Of a stretch of 64,000 nucleotides of DNA, positions 53,615 to 62,821 are shown piece after piece. The position numbers and the translations under genes were made by a program. The notes below the pieces were generated by a model that saw only the letters and a list, made by a program, of their open reading frames with translations, did no database searches and had not been told where the DNA came from. Position 1 is the stretch's first letter, and each line of letters opens with the position of its first letter. Origin of the DNA: Bdellovibrionia bacterium (GTDB lineage Bacteria; Bdellovibrionota; Bdellovibrionia; Bdellovibrionales; JAUICD01); the NCBI GenBank assembly GCA_030427965.1, contig JAUICD010000007.1, positions 22,435 through 86,434 of the forward strand, written 5' to 3'.

Positions 53615-56313
53615 ACCCTCACCCATCGACAATCCACACACTTTTTATACTCTGAAGGCCGTGGAAAAAGCACACCTTCTTTCATTTCTCCAACCACATG
53701 TTGAATTTGCTCTTGTAGTTTTACATACATTTCATTTTTTTGATTGAGTGTCGCCTTATGCTTTTTACGACTGTTGAGCTGGTAATATTGACCATCTCCG
53801 TCTTCCATCAAAAGCCCCTTGTCTCTTTCAAAAGTTTTGATGTCATAATAAACAGCCCCAAGTATATCAAAAGCCTTTCCTTGAATAGCCCCAGCCTCCA
53901 CAAGCATTGAATAAAGTAATAACTGAATTTCAAATTTTTCAATCCACTTTGGATACTGATAATGCGATGTTGTTGAGGATTTATAGTCAATCAATATTGC
54001 TTGCTCACCATAGACATCCAGTCGATCCAGGCGTCCTCTTATTCTTATCGCGTCGTCGGTTTCTTCTTCAAGCAATTTCCAATTCTTGATGTCTAAGAAA
54101 ACATCAAAAGGCTCTTCCAAGTATCTTCGACTTGGTTTTTCAAACTGCTTCATCCATGAGTCTTCAAATTTTAAAAATCTTTCAACAAGTTTTTGATATA
54201 CATTTTGAATTTGTTTTTTCTGGCGCTCATCAACTAGAGTTATGTTCTCTGATTTCAAAGCAAGTTGTATGATATTCTCAATGTCGTCTATGGCATTTGA
54301 ATCACTTTCACGCCTCTTTAAAACCTCAGCTAAAATAGCATGAATCAACTTCCCTCGGCTCATTCGATCCAAATCCAAATCTGCATAGGGTTGATCAACG
54401 AGTTTCAGGCATTTTTTAGCAAAAAAGATAAATGGGCAATTGAGATAGTCTTCAATACCACTTGCTGAGAGGCTCGGAAGAGCAACTTCTGGAATATTGC
54501 TATAATCTACATCTCCCTTTTCTACCTTCAGAGTATGAAATGAAAGACTCTCTAGAGGGGGCTGCAGTTTATCCTCTTCAAATCGAATTTGATTTGTATC
54601 CCAAACTCCCATTTCAAATGAACTCAGGGTTTCTGTATGTTCTCCAGACTTCTGTTTACCTCTCAACCAAAGCCTAGAGGGAGCTTGATAATTTCCTTCA
54701 AAATCTGTTTCTGGAAAACTCACAACTGCAACTAGTTTTTTCTGATGCAAAATCCAATTTAGCATAAACTCACGTTTCTTAGGCTCTAACTCTCCAAGTT
54801 TAAACCCCGTTTGCGCTTCAAGCGAACGAAGTTCAGATTGTAATGCCCCCACTTTTACAATCTGTCTTAACCCCTCATCTGTCACACCAAGAATGTATAC
54901 ATGAGATCTATCTACAAAATCACCAGATACAACATCTGCACATTCAATTCCAAAGTCAGACCCCGACAGCAATTTTAACTCTATCGAGGAAATCGAACTT
55001 TCTAAAAACTTAACCCAATCTTCAAAGGAAGATGTATTGAGTATCTTTGAACTTTTTAAAAGTTCTTTTATGATTGAAATCAAGTGCTCAGCTCCAGCAT
55101 CTGCATTGATTTTTATCCAACATCCAATAATCTGAGAAACAAACTCCTTTAATGTCAAAGAGGTTTTTAAATGAATATCTGAAAATTCAAAAAATCTTTT
55201 TATCTCCCCATCACGTCTCAAGTCTTTTTCATTCATTACAATTGAAAATAAATGTCGAAACTTGTCATAATCCACTGGTCGATCTCTTTGCGAAAAACAC
55301 GAAAGTTCAATGTCATATTTGTCATAAACTCCTGAAATAGTTTTCACATAACTTAGCCACCGACTCACAGAAATCATATTTTGAATTGGAACTTTCTTCC
55401 CTGATACAAGAGGAATTCCATCCTTTTCAAAGTAGGGTTGTAAAACTGGCCAATACAAACCTATATCTGGAGCAACTACTGCAATTGAAGAAACATCAAC
55501 GCCTTGTTCAAGCCAATTACGAATTGTCGAAGTTGCATCCTTGACTTCAGCAAGCATTGTCGGAAAACGCCGAAATTGAATCTCCTCAGAGGGCTTGAAA
55601 CTTCCAACCTCCTCTTTTTTTAACTCAGGAAATGTTTCCAAATATTTGGTATAAGCTCCCACTTCTTTGAAAACTGGTAATAAAACCTCAGTGGGATGCT
55701 CCAAGCTCAAATTTTTAAAAATTTCAAGCTCATAGGGTTTCAAATCTATTCCGACATCACACACAATTTTACCAACAGAGCGTCGTACACTCAGCGCTCC
55801 CTCGTTATAAAGAAGACCCGAAACCCAGCTTCTTGCGATACAGTTGTCATCTAAAAGCTCTCGCCACACTTTCATTGATTCTAAGAACTGTGCTCCCCAG
55901 CGATCTACGGCTTCGGGATTTTCCCTTGCCCACTCCCCAAATGCATCAGGGCCACTCGAGTGTGAGACAATGGGAAGAAAGAAATCCAAATAAGAATAAA
56001 TTTCAGATGCTCCACCAGGACGGAGAGCCCAGTCTGAATTTGTTTTTTTCAAGATCTGTGAAATCTTAAATTGCATGGCTTCATGTGTAACAACTGTAAA
56101 TTCTGGAAAATTTGCCGTCATCAATTGATCCCAAAACTCTGAAACTCGAAGGACAGCTTGACTTGAAAGAACGTCTTGCCCACTCAATAGAAGTCTTTGT
56201 AAGTCGAGCTTAGATCTCAGGTCTGAAACAATCCAAAGATCCGTGTTGGGGTCAAAAGACTCCAATTTCTTAATTCGGTCTGATGGCTCTAGGATAGAAA
56301 AGTGGGTCAACAC
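53590..56313 (-). CDS. addB: AddB-type Fe-S nuclease subunit
   Basis: The 907-residue partner of AddA. The N-terminal part has the helicase-like fold but no Walker A, as in many AddB proteins. The C-terminal PD-(D/E)XK nuclease (about 640-907) has GRLDRLD and LIDYKSS catalytic residues, framed by a 4Fe-4S cysteine set: one Cys in LNCPFIFF and three in KKCVDCRWVRVC. The only in-frame start region is a GTG (or following TTG) at 56313, which lies inside a perfect hairpin. Divergence from RecBC and the Fe-S ligands support AddB. Confidence 0.88.
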   Translation of the reverse strand: MLTHFSILEPSDRIKKLESFDPNTDLWIVSDLRSKLDLQRLLLSGQDVLSSQAVLRVSEFWDQLMTANFPEFTVVTHEAMQFKISQILKKTNSDWALRPGGASEIYSYLDFFLPIVSHSSGPDAFGEWARENPEAVDRWGAQFLESMKVWRELLDDNCIARSWVSGLLYNEGALSVRRSVGKIVCDVGIDLKPYELEIFKNLSLEHPTEVLLPVFKEVGAYTKYLETFPELKKEEVGSFKPSEEIQFRRFPTMLAEVKDATSTIRNWLEQGVDVSSIAVVAPDIGLYWPVLQPYFEKDGIPLVSGKKVPIQNMISVSRWLSYVKTISGVYDKYDIELSCFSQRDRPVDYDKFRHLFSIVMNEKDLRRDGEIKRFFEFSDIHLKTSLTLKEFVSQIIGCWIKINADAGAEHLISIIKELLKSSKILNTSSFEDWVKFLESSISSIELKLLSGSDFGIECADVVSGDFVDRSHVYILGVTDEGLRQIVKVGALQSELRSLEAQTGFKLGELEPKKREFMLNWILHQKKLVAVVSFPETDFEGNYQAPSRLWLRGKQKSGEHTETLSSFEMGVWDTNQIRFEEDKLQPPLESLSFHTLKVEKGDVDYSNIPEVALPSLSASGIEDYLNCPFIFFAKKCLKLVDQPYADLDLDRMSRGKLIHAILAEVLKRRESDSNAIDDIENIIQLALKSENITLVDERQKKQIQNVYQKLVERFLKFEDSWMKQFEKPSRRYLEEPFDVFLDIKNWKLLEEETDDAIRIRGRLDRLDVYGEQAILIDYKSSTTSHYQYPKWIEKFEIQLLLYSMLVEAGAIQGKAFDILGAVYYDIKTFERDKGLLMEDGDGQYYQLNSRKKHKATLNQKNEMYVKLQEQIQHVVGEMKEGVLFPRPSEYKKCVDCRWVRVCRANHLN

Positions 56314-56317
56314 CCAC
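56302..56317 (-). promoter_or_regulatory. Hairpin covering the addB start codon
   Basis: GTGGGT and ACCCAC form a 6-bp stem with a 4-base loop, and the GTG start of addB lies within it. No Shine-Dalgarno sequence is obvious. In mRNA this could occlude the start and keep addB translation low; this is inference. Confidence 0.35.
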
Positions 56318-56373
56318 GTAAGTTAGACCCAATTTCCTCTAGTGTAAAGAAACTCTGAATTTGTTGACAAGCC

Positions 56374-57522
56374 CTAGCGACGCTGTTTGTACCCACGGCT
56401 GCCACCAGACTGCCCATTTGAAGAATCACCTCCAAACCAACTACCACCACTTCCTCCACCAACACCAAGTTTCATAGAGAATTCCAACATATATCGTCGA
56501 TCCTCGTGCTGGCCTGTGTACTCTCCAAGCTCAACTCCCCATGTCGCAACATCCACTTGGAAAAGCCCTAAGTCCACTCCAGCTCCAAGTGCATAGTAAC
56601 CCTGATGGAGTCCCCCACGAATGGCAACCATTGGAAGTGCTATTTCAATTCCGGCATGAATCTTCTTTCCGTATTCATGCTCCCAATTGAAAGCATGTTT
56701 ATAGTCAAAAACAGGTCTTACATCAAAAAACATTGATTCAATATTCATCCCAAAACTAAAAACAACTTCATTGTCAATAGAAGGTGGGCGAGTTGTACCA
56801 GAGTCCAAAGAAAAACGAGTTGTCCCTAAATTTTTCCAAACAACAGAAAGCGTGGGTTGAGTGGCAACAGGTATCATGATGTTCATTCCCGCATCCACAC
56901 CATAACCCGTCCCAGTCGCGCTGAGTGAGGAACTTAAGTCATCTGAAGAAAGTGTTACAAGAGTTTCAACACCAATTGGAAACCGGGCCCCCGTCCGTGT
57001 TATTCGTTTACCGACAAAACCCAATGACAAAATTTTTGGAATGATTTCATAAGCCACCCCTCCGTTAAATCCATAGTCCAACGTATAATTTGTATCAATC
57101 GTAGGGTATGCGGGGTTACCTGCATCTGCCCCCAAAGTGATTCCGCCAAAAACTCCAACACCAAGTCCTTTTGTTGTAAATGTGCCCTTCCCATTTCCAG
57201 ATAGCCAAATTCTCTTTCCAAAAAGATCACGTACAGTGTCAGCAAAGTCTGTTCCGGAATTGTTCTCAGCCAAACTTTGAGCGGAATTATACGCCTCCTG
57301 TCCATCCACGGCACCATTCATATTAAAAAGAGTCACATTCACTCCGCCAATCTTTGTTAAACTCGCAGGGTTATAAAAAAGCGCATCATCATTTGCAACA
57401 ATAGCTGTATAGGCATTACCCATACCTGCAGCACGAGCAGATATATAGCTTTCATACAGTTCGGCCGACAAACCTAAGTTTGGTATAAGTAACAACAAAA
57501 GAAACACTATACGGACAATCAC
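56374..57522 (-). CDS. PorV/FadL-like outer-membrane barrel, paralog 1
   Basis: I use the GTG at 57522 (AGGAG four bases upstream) instead of an upstream ATG, giving 382 residues and a clean signal peptide (IVRIVFLLLLLIPNLGLSA). The mature protein opens with SARAAGMGNAYTAIVANDDALFYNPASL, the hallmark of PorV/UPF0164/FadL-type barrels, and ends with strands and a C-terminal EDRRYMLEF motif shared with two nearby paralogs. After it comes a Gly/Ser-rich tail (GGGSGGSWFGGDSSNG). It follows the lipoprotein gene by 7 bp. Likely outer-membrane channel or chaperone of surface proteins. Confidence 0.82.
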   Translation of the reverse strand: MIVRIVFLLLLLIPNLGLSAELYESYISARAAGMGNAYTAIVANDDALFYNPASLTKIGGVNVTLFNMNGAVDGQEAYNSAQSLAENNSGTDFADTVRDLFGKRIWLSGNGKGTFTTKGLGVGVFGGITLGADAGNPAYPTIDTNYTLDYGFNGGVAYEIIPKILSLGFVGKRITRTGARFPIGVETLVTLSSDDLSSSLSATGTGYGVDAGMNIMIPVATQPTLSVVWKNLGTTRFSLDSGTTRPPSIDNEVVFSFGMNIESMFFDVRPVFDYKHAFNWEHEYGKKIHAGIEIALPMVAIRGGLHQGYYALGAGVDLGLFQVDVATWGVELGEYTGQHEDRRYMLEFSMKLGVGGGSGGSWFGGDSSNGQSGGSRGYKQRR

Positions 57523-57529
57523 ATCACTC

Positions 57530-58399
57530 CTATGGGCCCGGACATAAAACATTACCATTCACATGATCAATACAAACAGCCAAACTATTTCCACTAATAT
57601 CAAATCCAATATCTGGACCATCGATAAAACATCGAAGCACCACACGGTGCTCGCTTGTCACAGTGGATTCATCCAGTTGTGTACATAGATTATAACTCGG
57701 ATCAATCGCATCGATTTGTGCGCAATAAGTCAGTATGTCGGTGACAGTTGATCCACCCACATCTTGCCCTTGATTGACCAAAGCATTTGTTGAAGTGATA
57801 AGATGAGCAAATGCCGAAACCCCTGCATCCACATTGGCCTGAGGCAAATCCGTATTGTCGCACGGATCAAATCCAACATCTTCAGTGCCATCATCATCTG
57901 TGTCACCAAAAACACTCATAACCGCACCAAGCTTGGCCATGCTAATAAAAAGAGTCAGAAGATTTTCATTTGCTGTACGATCTGCAATTGCTCCTATTTT
58001 GTCTAAAGTTGTGAGCGCATTTGTGCAATCATCGATATCTGCTGCAGTCACACCTGTCATACTTGCCATAAAAAGAGGAAGAACATTGCCTGCTCCATTT
58101 TGAATATTGTCGATCATTGTTAAGAAGTCGAGTCCACAAGAACCCGCATAGGCTTGTGCCAGGACAAAACGAACAGTTCGCTTTCTTTGATATGCTGAAC
58201 TTAAGTCATTGATGATTTTGTCAATAGCATCATCATAATCACTATTTTTTAAATCTCTTTGTGCTTCATAGAATATCGCTTTATCAAAATCCTTCTCTGC
58301 CATATTCTCAAAGAGATTCGAACAACCAACAAGGCTAAGAAGAAGAATCCAAAAAACTAACTTTCTTCTTTTAGAACCGAATTGCGATTTTACCAACAT
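57530..58399 (-). CDS. Acidic Cys-containing lipoprotein between two barrel genes
   Basis: From the ATG at 58399 (GGGAGG nine bases upstream) the 289-residue protein has a lipobox LSLVGC (Cys 26) after a basic n-region. The mature part is helical at first (AEKDFDKAIFYEAQRDL, TPR-like), then acidic with a calcium-loop-like DTDDDGTED and about eight further Cys, likely disulfides. Family not recognised. It overlaps the upstream barrel gene by 29 bp and is followed closely by the second barrel gene, so the three genes form one unit. Confidence 0.75.
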   Translation of the reverse strand: MLVKSQFGSKRRKLVFWILLLSLVGCSNLFENMAEKDFDKAIFYEAQRDLKNSDYDDAIDKIINDLSSAYQRKRTVRFVLAQAYAGSCGLDFLTMIDNIQNGAGNVLPLFMASMTGVTAADIDDCTNALTTLDKIGAIADRTANENLLTLFISMAKLGAVMSVFGDTDDDGTEDVGFDPCDNTDLPQANVDAGVSAFAHLITSTNALVNQGQDVGGSTVTDILTYCAQIDAIDPSYNLCTQLDESTVTSEHRVVLRCFIDGPDIGFDISGNSLAVCIDHVNGNVLCPGP

Positions 58400-59453
58400 A
58401 ACGCCGATCCTCCCTAGGGCTGTCTTTTGTTCCAATTTCTTCTCCATAAGACGCTGCTTGAAATTGGATAAGACCAAAGTTAAATTCCAGTCCCGCAGTC
58501 CAGTACCTTTGATTCATCCCACCCCTTAAAAACAAAACATCATACATATTGAGTTCCACTCCCGCATGGACTCGCTTCATGATATCTGGCTCATCTCCAT
58601 AAGTGAGAACTCCACGAAATTCACCACCGATAACCAACCGTGTTCCATTTGAAATAATGGGACTCACAGACATACCAACATCCACATCTTGTCTCACAGT
58701 TCTTGGACGCTCTTGTGTGTCCAGTAGAAGTCCATCATTTTGATTGAATTTTGTGTTTCCAACATCTCGCCAAACAGCTGCAATATTAGGAAGAAAGTCC
58801 CAAGGGCCTGTTAAAATCAGGCCTACATCTGATGCAATGGCTCCACCTTCTCTTGCAAGATCTGAAATCTTTGGAATTGTTGTCACATTGTCATTGTAAG
58901 TTTCTTTGACTTCTATACGATTGATTCCTCGAACGTTAAAACCCAATTTGATTCGACCTTCCCAAATTCTTAAGTTGTAACCTAGAATCAAAGAGTAATC
59001 GTTTGTATGCTTGTATCTCATTCGAAAGCTATCGCTATCTTCTCTTTCGGTGAGATAAGAAGAGTATTCATAGCGACCGAGAATTCCAATTCCAAAATTT
59101 TTAGTTACAAAAGATGGAAAGAATTGAATTTTCGTATAAATTTCATCTTTCGGGTTTTCGTTGAGATATTCCAAGTTCTTAAGTGGATCAAAAAGATCAG
59201 AAACCGGACCTTGGGTTCCAACACCATATGCTCCACCATCACCTGAAACCTCCGGATCAGCTAGAGTGAAAAAGCTATTTCTCAATCTTCCAAGTGCTGC
59301 TGGATTTGAGATCAACGCTGTTTCATCATTCACTGTCGGAACAACGACACCACCCATACCAAGTGCGCGAACTCCAGTATAGAACTCCACTCTTTCCTCA
59401 GCATTTGCTAAGGCTGAAAGAAGTAAAAATGTCGTTACTAAAAGCCTAATCAT
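58371..59453 (-). CDS. PorV/FadL-like outer-membrane barrel, paralog 2
   Basis: A 360-residue exported barrel: signal peptide cut after ALANA (about residue 18), then GVRALGMGGVVVPTVNDETALISNPAALG, the same opening as the paralogs at 56374 and 60734. The C-terminus ends YGEEIGTKDSPREDRRYVGK...IRF with a terminal Phe, as expected for BAM-inserted barrels. First gene of the barrel-lipoprotein-barrel unit; divergent from the acidic lipoprotein gene at 59710. Confidence 0.84.
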   Translation of the reverse strand: MIRLLVTTFLLLSALANAEERVEFYTGVRALGMGGVVVPTVNDETALISNPAALGRLRNSFFTLADPEVSGDGGAYGVGTQGPVSDLFDPLKNLEYLNENPKDEIYTKIQFFPSFVTKNFGIGILGRYEYSSYLTEREDSDSFRMRYKHTNDYSLILGYNLRIWEGRIKLGFNVRGINRIEVKETYNDNVTTIPKISDLAREGGAIASDVGLILTGPWDFLPNIAAVWRDVGNTKFNQNDGLLLDTQERPRTVRQDVDVGMSVSPIISNGTRLVIGGEFRGVLTYGDEPDIMKRVHAGVELNMYDVLFLRGGMNQRYWTAGLEFNFGLIQFQAASYGEEIGTKDSPREDRRYVGKIAIRF

Positions 59454-59709
59454 ACAAGTTCATCCTTGATCTCGTAGTTTCTCAATATTCTCTTCGGGTA
59501 GGGTGTGATTCAAGTTGAGACAAAGTTGAGGAATCCTGACAAAAGTCTGAACATATGGTTTGACTAAGGAATAGATTCCATCAACTCGACTTATTGTCAG
59601 TCATAGCTGAGACAAATTTTTGCTCGACGACAAATGAAATGCTTCTTTCCTCTAAGTGGATCAACTATAATAGGTTTTCAGCCGAAATTCATATAGGGGG
59701 AATCAAGAA

Positions 59710-60414
59710 ATGAACATAAAAAGACTCGCATTAGGCTTAACGGCGCTCACTTTTGCAATTGTATTAGCTGGTTGTGAAACAGAGGATGACAATAAAATTG
59801 CAAAGGCTATTCAGTGTTTAGATGAGATTTCGGGATCTGGAACCAGTGCCGAGGAAGATGCCAAGGATTGCTATGATGAGGTCGACGGTGTGGATTCAGC
59901 CGATGCTTCTTATATAAGATGTGTTGCTATCTTTAATATGAGAGGAAAATTCACAAGCAATTTTATTACGGCATTTCAAGCTCTTGAAGACACAGAAGGG
60001 TCTACAAATAACACCAATATTGAAATGATGTCTGAAATTGCATTCTTTGGTGTCGATTCTCAAACCGACAATTCAGCAACTGATGATGCCGACGAAGTTT
60101 TTAGTGAATGCGAAGATGCCGATTCTCCAGGACATGTCATGTTAGCAGCTGTAACTCAAGTGGGCACAGTCATCGCGGCAGTCGCCGGAGGCACATCAGC
60201 TGGTGCCCTGGACGGTGCATTGGGTGGCTTAAGTGGTGCCGACGAAGCAGAAATCGGAGAAGCAGCTCAAACAGCTTGGGACAATTACTGTGATGGCTCA
60301 TCAACAGACAACAATGAATTCTGCGCTGCACTTGAAGATGCCGGAGCAGATGATGGACTTTCTGCTGAAGCACTTGGAGCCGCTCTAGCCGCCGAACTAC
60401 AGAGCAATAACTAA
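59710..60414 (+). CDS. Highly acidic, Ala-rich lipoprotein
   Basis: The 234-residue lipoprotein (lipobox VLAGC, Cys 22; GGGGG upstream of the ATG) is very acidic and has seven further Cys. After about residue 85 it contains no Lys or Arg. The C-terminal third is Ala/Gly/Asp-rich (AGALDGALGGLSGADEAEIG) and probably helical. It recalls the acidic Cys lipoprotein at 57530, with which it may share ancestry, but I cannot show this. Monocistronic, followed by a strong hairpin and a terminator. Confidence 0.78.
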   Translation: MNIKRLALGLTALTFAIVLAGCETEDDNKIAKAIQCLDEISGSGTSAEEDAKDCYDEVDGVDSADASYIRCVAIFNMRGKFTSNFITAFQALEDTEGSTNNTNIEMMSEIAFFGVDSQTDNSATDDADEVFSECEDADSPGHVMLAAVTQVGTVIAAVAGGTSAGALDGALGGLSGADEAEIGEAAQTAWDNYCDGSSTDNNEFCAALEDAGADDGLSAEALGAALAAELQSNN

Positions 60415-60426
60415 GAGGTAAGACGT

Positions 60427-60455
60427 CAATCCGATAACCAACAGTTGTCGGATTG
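60427..60455 (+). other. 12-bp hairpin after the acidic lipoprotein gene
   Basis: CAATCCGATAAC pairs with GTTGTCGGATTG (one T-G wobble) around a 5-base loop, 13 bp after the stop. No T run follows, so it is either a mRNA-stabilising 3' structure or a rho-assisted end rather than a classical terminator. Confidence 0.6.
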
Positions 60456-60623
60456 ATACAATACCAAAGGTGACTCAAGTTATTTTTGTTTTCCAATCCT
60501 ACTGAATAAATTGAAAAAACGCTGGATCTACTTTAGATTTATAACTACCAAGTACTTTCTAAAAAAAATACTCAGGCGTCTTTAATTTCACGACTGTAAA
60601 CACTTTCTGATAATTTAGGAAAT

Positions 60624-60650
60624 AAAAAAGCTCCAAACGGAGCTTTTTTA
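60624..60650. terminator. Bidirectional rho-independent terminator
   Basis: AAAAAAGCTCC and GGAGCTTTTTT flank a 4-base AAAC loop: a GC-core stem with A-tract before and T-tract after, ideal for termination on both strands between the convergent genes at 60414 and 60734. The rest of the 319-bp gap (60415-60733) holds only this terminator and the hairpin at 60427. Confidence 0.93.
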
Positions 60651-60733
60651 TTTCTTCTTCTATAAACTTCCAATCTCTTCAATTCGTATCATTCCTATTG
60701 ACGAATACAAAATCAAAATCGACTTAATATCTT

Positions 60734-61897
60734 TTAGAAGTCCAAAGCCAGTTTTGCCATATAAATTCGATTTTCTTTTCTAGCATCTGTCGTTCCAATT
60801 TCTTCACCGTAGGTGACAAGATCTAAATGAAACCATGCAAACTCTCCAGTAAATCCACCTGTAAAATAGCCTTGGCTAATTCCAGCACGCCACCCACCGT
60901 TGAGCCAACTTGTCACTTCCCAATTGAATTCAATACCCGTGTGAAGCCCTTTAAGTGGTGACCAGTATCGATGGCCAATATCTCGCACATCAAACATCAT
61001 CTGTGATTGAAACAACCAAATATCTGGAAGCTCCCACCTTGAACCAACATCCCATCTGCTCTGAAGAGCTTCTGGTGTTTCATCTTCATCCGAATCACTA
61101 GAGAAAAGATGCATGTTTCCCAAGTGTCCCAATTCACCCAGTGCATTTCTTCCGACCACCACAAAAGTAGGTTTTGCATATTGGAGAAAACTAAAAAACC
61201 CAGTTTTGTGAATCTCAGGAGTCCAGCTCACGGCGTAATCAAAGTCTAGAATCAGACCCTCATTGATGTCTTCTTCTCTAAAAAGATTGGAATCATCTGC
61301 CAAATCTAAGGCGGTATAACTCTGATCCACACTTCCACGGTATATTGCCTTTAGAGTTGCGCCAACATTGAAGGTTTTTTGCTTGTTGAGACTCATCCCA
61401 TAACCAAAAGCAATTGTTGTATCTGAAATAGCCTTCACACCAGCTGCTGGAGCAGCAGCCTGGTGGATTCCAACGTTCACGGATAAGTCCACAGGTACGA
61501 GTGCAATGGCCCATCCCGGTCTAGCCCAAATAAAATTGAGTGTGGGACCTCTTATATGATAGCTATCTCCAAAATGATCCTCGAGAACATCTCCTGCCGC
61601 ATCGATTTTCTCGATCTCACTTCCTTCACCAGCGGCATCCTCAACTTCCTTTTGGAAATCGATTATATCTGGTGTTAGTCCAGCTTGAAGACCAATGTTG
61701 ATTTCACCTTCCTCAATAACAGCAAGAGCTGCTGGATTGTAAAAAACAGCATTGTAGTCATTTATTCCAGAAAATGTATTCCCCATGCCTATTGCACGTG
61801 GAGACTGAAATTGCTGGTGTATAGAATAGTCAACAGTCCCCCTTCCCCAGGTAGTAGATGACAACAATAAAACAAGTGCAATAAGCCTCAATTGCAT
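60734..61897 (-). CDS. PorV/FadL-like outer-membrane barrel, paralog 3
   Basis: The 387-residue barrel has a signal peptide (cut near residue 18, STTWG), the opening SPRAIGMGNTFSGINDYNAVFYNPAAL and the C-terminal TYGEEIGTTDARKENRIYMAK...LDF, clearly paralogous to the two barrels upstream. AAGGAG precedes the ATG at spacing 6. An acidic loop (SSDSDEDETPE) lies around residue 270. It is monocistronic and shares a 66-bp divergent promoter region with the next gene. Confidence 0.84.
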   Translation of the reverse strand: MQLRLIALVLLLSSTTWGRGTVDYSIHQQFQSPRAIGMGNTFSGINDYNAVFYNPAALAVIEEGEINIGLQAGLTPDIIDFQKEVEDAAGEGSEIEKIDAAGDVLEDHFGDSYHIRGPTLNFIWARPGWAIALVPVDLSVNVGIHQAAAPAAGVKAISDTTIAFGYGMSLNKQKTFNVGATLKAIYRGSVDQSYTALDLADDSNLFREEDINEGLILDFDYAVSWTPEIHKTGFFSFLQYAKPTFVVVGRNALGELGHLGNMHLFSSDSDEDETPEALQSRWDVGSRWELPDIWLFQSQMMFDVRDIGHRYWSPLKGLHTGIEFNWEVTSWLNGGWRAGISQGYFTGGFTGEFAWFHLDLVTYGEEIGTTDARKENRIYMAKLALDF

Positions 61898-61963
61898 GAT
61901 TCACTCCTTTGAATAGCTTTTTAATTCTATACGAAAAACACAGTATTAATATATACTTTTGTT

Positions 61964-62602
61964 ATGCATATGAGATCGACATCTTGGGCTATGACCTTTG
62001 TCTTACTAATGAGCGTTAAAGTTTTTGCGGCTCCCGCAGATCTAGAAACAAACAATGACGCTGTAGTTGACTCAGACGCTCAGAAAACAGAAATTCATCA
62101 CAAGTTGGATGCATTACAAATCACACAACCCCCAAAAGAATTGTTACAGAAAGAGGAAAAGGAATACATCTTTCCATACAACCAATCCCTGTCACCAAGG
62201 TATGGAATTGTTTTTGACCAAGAAACGTTCTCCAATCGACAACTTCCAGATTATATTATTGGCGTAAATTTTATGTTACCCAGTGACGATCATATTCATT
62301 GGGAAGTTGGTGCAGATGTACGATCCAATGCCACGGGAAGACTCAATGTTGGATATAAATATGTCATCAATTACAAATCCTCACTTCGCCCTTATGGAAA
62401 GGTGGGTTTTAGTATGCTTGCCACCCCAAAAGATGGAATCGCCAGTATATTGAGGCTTACAAACTACCATGCACTTATCGCTTTTGGAATTGAAGACACA
62501 CTCACAGACCCACTAAGCTTCCGAATGGATATCGAACTTGTAGCAGGAAGTGAACAAATCGCAGCCTTTCTCTGTTTTGGTTACGTTTGGTCATGGAAGT
62601 AA
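61964..62602 (+). CDS. Exported beta-barrel-like protein
   Basis: A 212-residue protein with signal peptide (cut after VFAA, about residue 23), an acidic linker of about 45 residues, then strands fitting a small outer-membrane barrel (SPRYGIVFDQETFS, HIHWEVGADVRSNA, GRLNVGYKYVINYK, LRPYGKVGFSML). Another ATG two codons in is possible. I do not recognise a family. It is divergently transcribed from barrel paralog 3 and followed by the repeat region. Confidence 0.72.
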   Translation: MHMRSTSWAMTFVLLMSVKVFAAPADLETNNDAVVDSDAQKTEIHHKLDALQITQPPKELLQKEEKEYIFPYNQSLSPRYGIVFDQETFSNRQLPDYIIGVNFMLPSDDHIHWEVGADVRSNATGRLNVGYKYVINYKSSLRPYGKVGFSMLATPKDGIASILRLTNYHALIAFGIEDTLTDPLSFRMDIELVAGSEQIAAFLCFGYVWSWK

Positions 62603-62821
62603 CTCACTTAACAGTCACCTTCTATTAAACCACCCATTAAACATAGTCATTCAAAGATTTTTATCTACCCCCCTTAACATGAAACAATTGTCTCTGAATT
62701 TCTGAACAGACTCTTTAGCAAATTTACTAGGATATAACAAATCAGTCTTTGCAAGAGTTTGGAGAAGAAATGGACATTAGAAAGAAACCATCTATTAAAA
62801 TATATCTAGCGCACAAGTCAC
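62603..62821. other. Intergenic DNA before the repeat array
   Basis: About 220 bp of AT-rich sequence with scattered fragments reminiscent of the repeat (CTATTAAA, ATATATCTAGCGCACAAGTCAC near the end), perhaps a decayed flank of the array. No gene, terminator hairpin or promoter is clear. Confidence 0.5.

Noticed and set aside
58400..58477. Longer start for the acidic lipoprotein
   Set aside because: The upstream start lies deep inside the neighbouring barrel gene and would place about 26 extra residues before the lipoprotein signal sequence.
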